From the NCBI GenBank assembly GCA_903904755.1, contig CAIVDV010000058.1:1-64000 (forward strand): a stretch of DNA of 64,000 nucleotides. The letters are read 5' to 3'. The notes beneath the pieces were generated by a model, which was given only the letters and a program-made list of their open reading frames with translations, was not told the DNA's origin and made no database searches. Both the position numbers and the translations under genes were made by a program. Positions 1 to 10,416 of the stretch are shown piece after piece. Numbering within the stretch: the stretch's first letter is position 1; the number at the start of each line of letters is the position of its first letter. Origin of the DNA: an uncultured Acidobacteriaceae bacterium. GTDB lineage: Bacteria; Acidobacteriota; Terriglobia; Terriglobales; Acidobacteriaceae.

Positions 1-399
1 CACCTGCTCGCGAGCATCCTTGAGGGAAGATTGCGCGGCCAGCACGCCCGAGTGAGCGGCGCGGATGTACTCCGGCTGAGAGAAGCTGAGCACCAGTGAC
101 GAGGAGCTGACGCTGAAGATGGAAGGCTGACCCACCGGAAAACCGTACGAAGGGGGGCCAACGCTCGAGCCCAGAATCAGGTTGGGGATATACGCCTGCC
201 GGGTCTCAGCGTACTGGGCCGATGCCTTGTCAAGATCGGTGGCAGCAATGCGGACCGCCGTGCTGTTGGTGAGGGCGAGGTGGATGATCGTGGTGAGCGA
301 AACCGGAACGCCTGCCGGGGGAGCTGCGGAGGACTGCGCGCAAACCGGCAGGGCCGCAGCCAGAACAAGCGCCAGCATGAGCCTGTTGCGCATCGTCAT
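1..399 (-). CDS. TolC-like outer membrane efflux protein, N-terminal part (runs off left edge)
   Basis: I translated this stretch by hand on the minus strand; it is open from the ATG at 399 (or the ATG at 393) to the window edge. It begins with a signal peptide (MTMRNRLMLALVLAAALPVCAQ), then reads VSLTTIIHLALTNSTAVRIA and DLDKASAQYAETRQAYIPNL. That is the usual opening of TolC/OprM-type proteins: a helix with A/S/T-rich heptads, then an 'R.AY.P.L' turn into the beta-barrel part. The gene lies 50 bp after the TPR gene and third in an operon HlyD-TPR-TolC, so it should be the outer-membrane channel of a three-part exporter. A GGGG tract sits 6 nt before the ATG at 393, which may be the true start. 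The inner-membrane pump is not in view and could follow to the left. Confidence 0.75.
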   Translation of the reverse strand, partial: MTMRNRLMLALVLAAALPVCAQSSAAPPAGVPVSLTTIIHLALTNSTAVRIAATDLDKASAQYAETRQAYIPNLILGSSVGPPSYGFPVGQPSIFSVSSSSLVLSFSQPEYIRAAHSGVLAAQSSLKDAREQV

Positions 400-449
400 C
401 CCCAAGTTCCGTGCCATCCCCTGCATTGGTCTTCCCTTCCCCTTTGTTC

Positions 450-1430
450 CTACTTCAGCGCTTCCAGCGCCGGACGATAGTTGTGGGCGAGCGCGAGGGC
501 CTCGGATTGCGCCTTTTGCGCGCCGGCCTGGTCGCCAAGGCTGTGACGAAGCCGGGCCAGGCGGGCCAGCGCGTCAAACGCGGGCGCTTCCTCAGTCTTG
601 TCCGGCGATGCCGCGTAGGCCGCCAGCATCTTCACCGCCAGATCGGTCCGGCGATGGGTCTTTTCCAGCAGCGTTGCTCCGTTGTACAGGGCAACTGCGG
701 AGCGCCGGTCGCCCAAAGCAGCCTTGTAGCCGCTTTCGACGGCGGCTTCCATCTCTTCCCAGCGCTCGTGGCGGCGCAGAAAGCTGGCCAGCACAATCCA
801 CGCGTGGGCCGGGTGCGGGTTGTTCTGAATTGCGGCGCGGTACTCGCGCTCGGCTCCTGCGGTGTCTTTTTCGTGGTCCAGCAGCGAGCCGCGAAACTCG
901 CGGCCGCGCTCCGGGTCGACGGCTTCCAGTTTGGCTGCCAGCGTGCGGGCCTTGTCCATGCCGCCGCCAACCGCACCAGGAGCCTCGCGGTAGAACTCGC
1001 CCAGGTCGGCCATCGCCTCCCCGTCTTTCGGTGCGAGGTTGACGGCGGTCTCAAACTCTTCGCGGGTGCGCTTGGCCAGGCCGAAGGCGCTCATGAAGTT
1101 GGCGCGGCCGGCACGTTCGCCCAGCATTCGGCCAAGCCAGAGATGGTAGCGGCTTGAGGTTCCGTCAAGGCTGACGGCTTTCTCGCAGTGGGCCGAGGCG
1201 TGTTCGAGATCGCCCACGGTGTACTCCACCCGGCACAGCAGATTGTTGGCCTCAGCATTCTTGGGGTCAGCCCTCAGAATCTCCGTCAGCAGGGCGGTAG
1301 CCTCGTCAGCCTTGCCTGCCTGCAAGTCCGTGGAGGCCGTGGCCAGTGCCGCTGCCGCCCTAAGAGACGCAGGCGCGCACAAAACCGCTATCGCCAGCAG
1401 TGCTGCTAAACAATGGCCGGGGCGACTCAC
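450..1430 (-). CDS. Secreted tetratricopeptide-repeat protein
   Basis: 326 residues. An N-terminal signal peptide (about residues 1-25, ending ASLRAAAAL) is followed by alpha-solenoid repeats. Typical TPR consensus pieces are visible, such as ADPKNAEANNLLCRVEY near residues 55-70, DLEHASAHCEKAVSLD, and NPHPAHAWIVLASFLRRHERWEEMEAAVESGYKAAL near residues 205-240. A periplasmic scaffold role is likely. It overlaps the upstream hlyD stop by 4 bp and precedes the tolC-like gene, so the three genes are translated from one message. No catalytic motif is seen. What it does in an efflux operon is unknown; assembly or stabilisation of the exporter is a guess from the context. Confidence 0.85.
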   Translation of the reverse strand: MSRPGHCLAALLAIAVLCAPASLRAAAALATASTDLQAGKADEATALLTEILRADPKNAEANNLLCRVEYTVGDLEHASAHCEKAVSLDGTSSRYHLWLGRMLGERAGRANFMSAFGLAKRTREEFETAVNLAPKDGEAMADLGEFYREAPGAVGGGMDKARTLAAKLEAVDPERGREFRGSLLDHEKDTAGAEREYRAAIQNNPHPAHAWIVLASFLRRHERWEEMEAAVESGYKAALGDRRSAVALYNGATLLEKTHRRTDLAVKMLAAYAASPDKTEEAPAFDALARLARLRHSLGDQAGAQKAQSEALALAHNYRPALEALK

Positions 1431-2665
1431 TTGGCAACCTTCACCGCAGCGCCATCTTCCAGCGCCAGGCCATTCAGGGAGCCGGTGGCCACCTGTTCGC
1501 CGTCGGCAAGGCCGGACTGGACCGCTACCTGCGTCAGGTTGATGGTTCCCACCGTAATCGGAGTCTTCTTGAGTGCGCCGTTCAATACCCGGAAGACGTA
1601 AGGATGGCCGTTTTCGCTGTGCAGGGCTTCGCGGGGAACGGTAAGCTGGTTAGCCTCAGTCGCCGTGGTGGCGGTTACCGTCACGTGGGTCTCGGGCAGC
1701 AGGCCATCGTCCGCATCGTCAATGCCCACAAGCACTTCGCCCACGTTGCGGGTGCCGGCGGTGATGATCGTGGAGGGTACCTGCTCGATGTGGCCATGCC
1801 ATTCCTTGCCATGGCGGGCATCCCAGGTTATGCGGATGGCCTGACCGATGGCGAGCTTGCCAATCTCCGGCTCGTCAAAGTAAGCCCGCACACGGTCGTG
1901 GGCAAGGTCAGCCATCTGCAGCAGCAGACGGCCATCTTCCACAAAATCGGAGCGGCCCACGGGGATGGAGTAGACCGTGCCGCCGACCGTGGCGCGAATG
2001 GTGGACTGGGACAGAATCTGCTTTGCTGCGGTCAAGCCGGCCTCAGCCTCCGCCACCTGGGCCTGGGCGCGGGTCAGCTCTTCCGGGCCAAACCTCTGGT
2101 GCTGCCGGGCGACCAGGGTCGCCAGCGCTTCTTCCGCCGCGGTTTGCTGCTGCCGGGCAGAGGTGACCTCATTGGCAGAGGCGGCGCCGGTGGCTTGCAG
2201 CTTTTCAAGAGCATTCACTGAGCGCTTGGCCTGGTCGAGATCCATGCGGGCGTGGGAGATGTTCTGCGCAAGGGACTGACGCTCTTCGAGCGTTCCTCCT
2301 GCCTTGGTCTGCTCCAGGCTGGCCTGGGCCGCGCGCAGGGCGCTTTCCGCAGTAGCCACACGGGCGCGGGCGCTTACGTCGTCCAACTGCATCAGCAACG
2401 TTCCGGCCGCCACATGATCGCCCGCCTTGACGTAGACTTCCCTGACAGTGGTAGCCAAGGGAGCGTGAAATTCGTAGTTGGTCACCGGCTCAACCAGACC
2501 GTTGGTGCTGATGGTACTCACCAGGTCTGTGCGCGCAGCAGCCGCAGCTCGAACCGAGAGTTTGTCGCGCGTCATGCTGCGGGCGACGAAAAAGATAACG
2601 ACCAGCAGCACGGCCGAACCACGCCAGAACCACAAACGCCAGTTGAATTTCTTTTCTTCTGCCAT
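1427..2665 (-). CDS. HlyD/MacA-like membrane fusion protein (efflux adaptor)
   Basis: 412 residues. A single N-terminal membrane anchor (WFWRGSAVLLVVIFFVA, about 13-29) is followed by the first half of a biotinyl-lipoyl-like domain (TVREVYVKAGDHVAAGTLLMQLDD, about 73-95). Next comes a long coiled-coil hairpin (about 100-210, rich in A/E/Q), the second lipoyl half (STIRATVGGTVYSIPVGRSDFVEDG), a beta-barrel (about 245-320) and a membrane-proximal domain. This is the standard order of periplasmic adaptors for ABC (MacB) or RND pumps. It is the first gene of the operon; TPR and tolC-like genes follow. The pump partner is not in the window, so ABC and RND cannot be separated. Confidence 0.9.
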   Translation of the reverse strand: MAEEKKFNWRLWFWRGSAVLLVVIFFVARSMTRDKLSVRAAAAARTDLVSTISTNGLVEPVTNYEFHAPLATTVREVYVKAGDHVAAGTLLMQLDDVSARARVATAESALRAAQASLEQTKAGGTLEERQSLAQNISHARMDLDQAKRSVNALEKLQATGAASANEVTSARQQQTAAEEALATLVARQHQRFGPEELTRAQAQVAEAEAGLTAAKQILSQSTIRATVGGTVYSIPVGRSDFVEDGRLLLQMADLAHDRVRAYFDEPEIGKLAIGQAIRITWDARHGKEWHGHIEQVPSTIITAGTRNVGEVLVGIDDADDGLLPETHVTVTATTATEANQLTVPREALHSENGHPYVFRVLNGALKKTPITVGTINLTQVAVQSGLADGEQVATGSLNGLALEDGAAVKVAK

Positions 2666-2813
2666 GCTCTAAGCCGGTTTCCTTACTGCAGGTCTATCCT
2701 CTCGCGAGGCGAAGGGACCAAGGGTCAGTATATAAGACTCACCACTTCGCAATTCGACTCACGGATTGACGCAGAGGGCTGCGGAAAGGAAATGGCTGGG
2801 TTTCGGAGGTCGA

Positions 2814-2851
2814 TTGAACGCGCTTCAAGGAAAATCTGCACCGGATACAAT
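2814..2851 (+). promoter_or_regulatory. Candidate queF promoter, possibly giving a leaderless mRNA
   Basis: A TACAAT hexamer at 2846-2851 with TTCAAG 16 bp upstream (2824-2829) fits a sigma-70 type promoter. It lies only 6 bp before the queF ATG at 2858, which would put transcription start at or next to the start codon. No Shine-Dalgarno sequence precedes that ATG. Prediction only; a promoter further upstream is possible. Confidence 0.35.
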
Positions 2852-2857
2852 AATCCC

Positions 2858-3256
2858 ATGGCAACTGAAAAACGCTACACCGACGACCATGCCAAGTCTG
2901 GTCTTGACTTCCCTTTCCCGGCCATTGAGACCTGGCCCAACCAGTTCCCCGGCTACGAGATTCTGATCGACGACCCGGAATTCACCTCGGTCTGCCCCAA
3001 AACCAGCCTGCCGGATTTCGGCATCCTCACCATCCGCTACATGCCCCGCGAACGCTGCGCAGAGCTCAAGAGCCTCAAGGAATACCTCTTCTGCTACCGC
3101 AACCTGGGCATCTTCCAGGAGAACGTCGTCAACCAGGTCCTGGAAGACCTGGTGAAGGCCACTGACCCGGTCTGGGCGCATGTGAAGGGCGAATTCCGTC
3201 CGCGCGGGGGCATCGCCACCACGGTGGAAGCTCGCTGGCCGCGCCCACAGGCGTAA
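2858..3256 (+). CDS. queF: NADPH-dependent 7-cyano-7-deazaguanine (preQ0) reductase
   Basis: 132 residues, the short unimodular QueF form. The enzyme reduces the nitrile of preQ0 to preQ1 in queuosine tRNA modification. Visible hallmarks are FTSVCPKTSLPDFG with the catalytic Cys46 and Asp53, the QueF NADPH-binding motif ELKSLKEYLFCYRN (69-82), and Glu88 in FQENVVN, spaced 42 residues from the Cys as in the family. I chose ATG 2858 because the family starts close to this point and the longer frame upstream has no family-like sequence. No other queuosine genes are nearby. A hairpin terminator follows at 3282-3320. Confidence 0.96.
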   Translation: MATEKRYTDDHAKSGLDFPFPAIETWPNQFPGYEILIDDPEFTSVCPKTSLPDFGILTIRYMPRERCAELKSLKEYLFCYRNLGIFQENVVNQVLEDLVKATDPVWAHVKGEFRPRGGIATTVEARWPRPQA

Positions 3257-3281
3257 CCCGTTTCATGTCCTGGACTTCGTC

Positions 3282-3320
3282 TACCCCGGTTCGGCATTCC
3301 CCGGACCGGGGTAATCTTTT
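3282..3320 (+). terminator. Rho-independent terminator after queF
   Basis: TACCCCGGT (3282-3290) pairs with ACCGGGGTA (3305-3313) and is followed by a T-rich stretch (ATCTTTT). It lies 26 bp after the queF stop. Confidence 0.65.
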
Positions 3321-3432
3321 GGGCGCAAAGACAATACGATTGACGAGTTCGATGGGAGAGTGCGGCAAGGAATCGATGTTGCGATTGATTTCGGCTCCGG
3401 TACACTCGTAGGGAATTGTTTTCGACCTTGCC

Positions 3433-4737
3433 GTGAAAGGCCCGGACTTGGCCCAGATGCCCGCTTCCCCCGCTGAGACTTTTGCCGAACCCGGCCGCCG
3501 GCCGCACGGAATTGCCCGGCCCGCGCTGATTGCGCTTGTCCTGCTGACCGGCCTGAACCTGCTCAACTACCTCGACCGATACATCCTTCCCGGCGCGCAA
3601 CCGCTCATTCAGCAGGAGTTGCACGCCTCTGACGAGAGCATGGGCGCGCTCACGACCGCGCTGTTTGTCACCTACATGCTCACCGCGCCGCTCACCGGCT
3701 GGCTGGGCGACCGCTTCCGGCGCAAGCCGCTCATCGTCGCCGGGGCAACGCTGTGGAGCGTGGCGACGCTGTTCACCTTCTGGGTGCACAGCTATGACTC
3801 GCTCTACTTCCGCCACGCGCTGGTGGGGGTTGGAGAAGCTACTTTTGGGATTTTTGCGCCGGCCGTTATCTCCGACTTCTTCCCGCCGCGCGACCGCAAT
3901 CGCATCCTCAGCATCTTCTACCTCGCCATTCCGGTGGGCGCGGCGCTGGGTTACCTCGTCGGCGGGCAACTGGGGCAGCACTTTGGCTGGAGAATTCCTT
4001 TTGTCGTCGGCGCAGTGCCGGGGCTGCTGATTGCCGCAGCCTATGCCATCTGGGCCTCCGAGCCGAAGCGCGGCAACTCGGAAGCGCCTGTGCAGGCGAA
4101 GGCGGAAAAGACATCCGTGCTCGGGGGGTATGCGAACCTCTTCCGAAACCCTGGCTACCTATGCGCAACCCTGGGCATGGCCATGATGGTCTTCACCATG
4201 GGCGGCATCTCCAACTGGATGCCCACGTTTCTGCATCGCTTTGCCGGGATGGATGTGGCAAAGGCGGGAACGGTGCTGGGCGGCATTACCGTGGTGGACG
4301 GAGTTGCCGGCACCTGGCTGGGCGGATGGCTCGCCCAGCGCTGGCTCCGCACCAACCACCGGGCCCTCTATCTGCTGTCGGCCTGGAGCATGTTCCTGAC
4401 GCTGCCGCTGGCCGCGCTGGTCTTCTTCGGTCCGCCGGCGTGGGCGGTGCCTGCTCTCTTTGCCGCCGAGTTCTTCCTCTTCCTCAACACCGGTCCGCTG
4501 AACGCCGCAATTGTCAACTCGGTCTCAGCCCCGGTGCGTTCCACGGCGATTGCGCTCAATCTGTTTCTGATCCACCTGCTGGGCGATGCGCCCTCGCCAA
4601 AGATTATCGGGATGATCTCAGACCATGCGAACCTGCGGCTGGGGCTGGGTCTGACGCTGGTGACGCTGGTGCTGTCGGGCGTCCTGCTCTTCTTTGGAGC
4701 GCGGTTTGCCCCGGTGCTGGAGCCGGAGGCGCGCTAG
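3433..4737 (+). CDS. MFS transporter, spinster-like
   Basis: 434 residues with about 12 hydrophobic segments. TM1 ends in LNLLNYLDRYILPG, the 'NYxDR' signature of the spinster-like MFS branch. It is followed by the MFS loop motif GWLGDRFRRKPL between TM2 and TM3 and by GVGEATFGIFAPAVISDFFPPRDRNR in TM4-5. Later segments end at about residue 425. The substrate cannot be read from the sequence; eukaryotic relatives move lipids or organic acids, bacterial ones mostly are uncharacterised. The start may be the GTG at 3433 or the ATG at 3457; neither has a strong ribosome site. It stands alone between terminators. Confidence 0.85.
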   Translation: MKGPDLAQMPASPAETFAEPGRRPHGIARPALIALVLLTGLNLLNYLDRYILPGAQPLIQQELHASDESMGALTTALFVTYMLTAPLTGWLGDRFRRKPLIVAGATLWSVATLFTFWVHSYDSLYFRHALVGVGEATFGIFAPAVISDFFPPRDRNRILSIFYLAIPVGAALGYLVGGQLGQHFGWRIPFVVGAVPGLLIAAAYAIWASEPKRGNSEAPVQAKAEKTSVLGGYANLFRNPGYLCATLGMAMMVFTMGGISNWMPTFLHRFAGMDVAKAGTVLGGITVVDGVAGTWLGGWLAQRWLRTNHRALYLLSAWSMFLTLPLAALVFFGPPAWAVPALFAAEFFLFLNTGPLNAAIVNSVSAPVRSTAIALNLFLIHLLGDAPSPKIIGMISDHANLRLGLGLTLVTLVLSGVLLFFGARFAPVLEPEAR

Positions 4738-4839
4738 GCCGGCTGCATTGATTGTGAGCGGCGGACAGGATTTGGCGTCTATCAGCTAGAGGTATCGCGG
4801 CCGCCCTGCCCCTGAATCCCCAGTATGTGAGGCAAAACT

Positions 4840-5625
4840 ATGTTCTGCAGTTCCCTGAATTCCCTTGCCGGGCGAAGAAACTCGTTCCGCCTGGTTGCGC
4901 TCCTGGTTCTCTCTCTGCTTGCCGGCCGAGGCGCTTTGGCCCAGCCGGAGGCGAAAGTCGAAACCGCCCAGCAGAAGACGAGCGACGCTGCCGCGGGTGA
5001 AAGCTATGAGACCTTTACCCTGAACAACACCACCGACCAGGGCGATATCCGCGAGGTTGCCAACGACCTGCGCAATATGCTGCCGCAAGCGCGCATCTAC
5101 CAGATGTCTGCACAGGGAGCAATTTCGGTTGCGGGCACCGCGCGTGAAGTCCAACTGGCGCGCAGGATTGTGGCGGAGCTGGATCGCCCTCGGCGCAGCT
5201 ACCGGCTCACCTATTCGCTCTATGAGCTGGAGAACGGCAAGCGCGTCTCGAGCCGCAGCTTTACGCTGAACGTGGCCCCGGGGCAGCGCGCATATTTGCG
5301 CCAGGGCTCGCGGATTCCAATCCTGACAGGCGCCAGCCCAACAGCAGATAAGGGCGCACATGTGCAGTACATCGATATCGGGCTGAATCTGGAAGTCTCG
5401 ATTGAGGGCGCGCCGGGCAGCCTCCGCCTCCACACCAAGCTGGAGCAGACCAGCCTGGGAGACGAACCTTCCGGCTTGGGCGCGCAGGACCCGGTGATTC
5501 GCCAGTCCGTCTTTGAGGAAGCGAGCGTGCTGACGCCGGGCAAGGCGATTCTGCTGGGGGCGTTTGCGGCTGCCGGCGGCCCAAAGACTGCAGAGGTCGA
5601 AGTTGTCTCCGAAGTAATTCTTTAG
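4840..5625 (+). CDS. Secreted protein with secretin N-domain-like and C-terminal beta region
   Basis: 261 residues. The N-terminus has a signal peptide (LVALLVLSLLAGRGALAQ, ending about residue 35). Residues about 55-115 (ETFTLNNTTDQGDIREVANDLRNM, QGAISVAGTAREVQLARRIVAEL) look like the N1/NolW-type ring-building domain of secretins. The rest (YRLTYSLYELENGKRVSSRSFTL ... IDIGLNLEVSIEG ... EEASVLTPGKAILLGAF) resembles the beta-rich secretin-type C-terminal domain in miniature. It is much too short for a GspD/PilQ channel. It may be an envelope accessory protein; the role is unknown. No type II secretion genes lie nearby. Confidence 0.75.
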   Translation: MFCSSLNSLAGRRNSFRLVALLVLSLLAGRGALAQPEAKVETAQQKTSDAAAGESYETFTLNNTTDQGDIREVANDLRNMLPQARIYQMSAQGAISVAGTAREVQLARRIVAELDRPRRSYRLTYSLYELENGKRVSSRSFTLNVAPGQRAYLRQGSRIPILTGASPTADKGAHVQYIDIGLNLEVSIEGAPGSLRLHTKLEQTSLGDEPSGLGAQDPVIRQSVFEEASVLTPGKAILLGAFAAAGGPKTAEVEVVSEVIL

Positions 5626-5639
5626 CTGCAAACGCGGAA

Positions 5640-5677
5640 ATGCCCCATTCCCCGGTCGGTCACAGGGGATGGGGCAT
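5640..5677. terminator. Bidirectional hairpin terminator
   Basis: ATGCCCCATTCCCC (5640-5653) pairs with GGGGATGGGGCAT (5665-5677) with one bulge. It sits between the convergent genes ending at 5625 (plus) and 5723 (minus). A similar ATGGGG-closed hairpin occurs at 35039-35068. Confidence 0.65.
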
Positions 5678-5722
5678 CGACATTTCGGAACTCACTTTGA
5701 GCAGATGAAAACGGACTGGGGG

Positions 5723-5902
5723 TCAGGAAACCCGAGCCACCTGGGTCTGGCCCTGGGGCTTGGATTCGGCGGTCTGCAGGCCGGCATGCCAGCGCATCAG
5801 CCCGAAACCGGCCTTGAATGCGCCGTACGCCAACCACACGCCCAAACCCATCGACGCCAGAGAGGCGCATACCAGCATCACCAGATTTACGAAGTCCTGC
5901 AT
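5723..5902 (-). CDS. Small membrane protein, hypothetical
   Basis: 59 residues from the ATG at 5902, which has GGGAAG about 8 nt upstream; an in-frame TTG at 5908 is less likely. Residues 4-38 are strongly hydrophobic (FVNLVMLVCASLASMGLGVW then AYGAFKAGFGLMRW), giving one long or two short membrane segments. A polar tail rich in Q/T/K follows. The GC-skewed codon positions and the terminator immediately after it support a real gene. It is divergent from uvrA with a 235-bp shared upstream region. Function is unknown. Confidence 0.65.
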   Translation of the reverse strand: MQDFVNLVMLVCASLASMGLGVWLAYGAFKAGFGLMRWHAGLQTAESKPQGQTQVARVS

Positions 5903-6000
5903 CGTCAACTTCCCAGCTTTGAAATCGCAACCGACGGTTGAACCTGCGTCGCCGCCGGAGTACCGCGTTGCATTGGATTGTCTCAGAGAACAGGCCCGCG

Positions 6001-6030
6001 TTGACCCCCCTCTCTATTGGCAAATAGAAT
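6001..6030 (+). promoter_or_regulatory. Sigma-70 type promoter for uvrA
   Basis: TTGACC (6001-6006), an 18-bp spacer and TAGAAT (6025-6030) lie 108 bp before the uvrA ATG. No convincing LexA-type palindrome is seen in the 235-bp divergent region, so SOS control is not supported by sequence. Confidence 0.5.
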
Positions 6031-6137
6031 ACCCCCATGGGGTTGCGCCGCTTCTCACTATCCGAGAGGCCCTGTGCACAACTCACTATCGCGTCTCCGG
6101 AGCCTTTCCGGCAGCGATTCCCTTCCCCTGAATCCTT

Positions 6138-9115
<2,978 letters not shown>

Positions 9116-9119
<4 letters not shown>

Positions 9120-10078
9120 GCGGCGACGAAAACGAGTTGAGCCCGCAGGACCATCAGCCAACGCCGGAGCCGGCGCCCACGAGTGATTGGCTTGCAGCTC
9201 CTGGACAGGACATCAACCCGGAAGAAGAGGGCGCACTCCCGCTGCCCAACATCCCTGCCCCATGGCCTGAGCGCACGCCTTCCCCACTGGACGCTCTCTT
9301 CTTCCTCCTGTTTCTCTTTCTCGGCTTCCTGCTCAGCACAGCAGCGCTGGCGCTGGCGCTCCACTGGCACCTGTGGGGACTGAAGGATTTTGCCGCCGCG
9401 GCCACCGATACCCGCGTCGCGCTGGGCACGCAGTTGCTTCTCTATGCCAGCGCGCTGGCCGGGGCCGTTCCGGTACTGCGAACCTTGTGGGGCAAAGGAT
9501 TCTTCACCGGTCTGCACTGGAATGTACTCACGGCCGTGCGGCGCTGGGGATGGCTGGTAGCAATTGCCGTCGCCTGCAACCTGCTGGCCATTGCCAGCGA
9601 TTCCCTACTGCCGTTTCCCAAACACGCGGCCATCGACAAGATGTTTGCCACGCCGCGCGACGCATGGATGCTGTTTGTCTTTGGGGTAACGGTTGCTCCG
9701 TTTTTTGAAGAGATGATCTTCCGCGGATTTCTGCTGCCTGCCACCGCCTCGGCGCTGGACTGGTGCCGGCAGCGTCTTACCGGGACCGGGCCCATGGGTA
9801 CCGATGAGGCCGGCAACCCGATGTTCAGCCGTACCGCGATGGTGCTTGCCGCCATCCTGGTCAGCGCGCCATTTGCCGGAATGCACGCGGCACAGGTGAA
9901 CCAGTCGTGGGGACCGCTGCTGCTCCTGTACACGGTCTCGCTGGTGCTGTGCGCGGTGCGCCTCAAGGCCAGGTCACTGGCGGCGAGCACACTGGTCCAT
10001 GCGGTCTACAACTTCCTGCTGTTTTCGCTCATGCTGCTGCAAAGCGATGGCTTCCGCCATTTGGACAAGCTGCAGTAG
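9116..10078 (+). CDS. CPBP-family intramembrane glutamic/metallo endopeptidase (Abi)
   Basis: 320 residues. A proline/acid-rich cytoplasmic N-terminus (about 1-58) precedes 7-8 membrane segments. The CPBP (Rce1-like) motifs are present: EEMIFRG with Glu198, Glu199 and Arg203, FAGMHAAQ with the conserved His near residue 257, and HAVYNF near the C-terminus. Bacterial members cleave prenylated-like or membrane substrates, and some give self-immunity to bacteriocins; the substrate here is unknown. The ATG overlaps the uvrA stop (ATGA), so it is translationally coupled to uvrA, an unexplained pairing. Confidence 0.88.
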
Positions 10079-10136
10079 GCAGGCGCGTCGCTTGGAGCGG
10101 ATTGACAGCGGGTTGGGTTGGTCCTAACCTCGCACT

Positions 10137-10376
10137 ATGGATGTTTCGTTTCCCAGTGAACTCGATTTCAGGCTCTCTAAGCTTGCCGCCCAGCAGGGCC
10201 GTGACCGGTCTGCGCTGATTCTGGAGGCGGTTGAGCGGTTGGCTGATTACAACGAGTGGTTTGCCTGGGAGGTCGAAAGAGGCTTGGAAGAAGCTCGCAT
10301 GGGCCAAACCTTGCCCCACGAGGAAGTTGGCATCCAACTTCAAACCTATTTGGCTTCCAGGCTCTTCCACCTGTGA
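10137..10376 (+). CDS. Ribbon-helix-helix (ParD/CopG-like) protein, orphan antitoxin
   Basis: 79 residues. The start MDVSFPSELDFRLSKLAAQQGRDRSALILEAVERLADY is a standard RHH DNA-binding module: a beta strand, then two helices with a 'RDRSALI' turn. Next comes an acidic, amphipathic toxin-binding region (EWFAWEVERGLEEARMGQTLPHEEV). This architecture belongs to ParD/RelB-type antitoxins, which usually are followed directly by a ParE toxin. Here only 40 bp separate it from the convergent hydrolase gene, so no toxin gene is present. It is either a solitary remnant or a repressor reused for another role. Confidence 0.7.
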   Translation: MDVSFPSELDFRLSKLAAQQGRDRSALILEAVERLADYNEWFAWEVERGLEEARMGQTLPHEEVGIQLQTYLASRLFHL

Positions 10377-10416
10377 CCTGCTACCGAGTGCCTTTCTGAC
10401 AGTCCCGCAGATCCTA

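Noticed and set aside
5909-6137. LexA (SOS) box at uvrA
   Set aside because: No CTGT-N8-ACAG or other known LexA palindrome was found between the small gene and uvrA, only a normal promoter.
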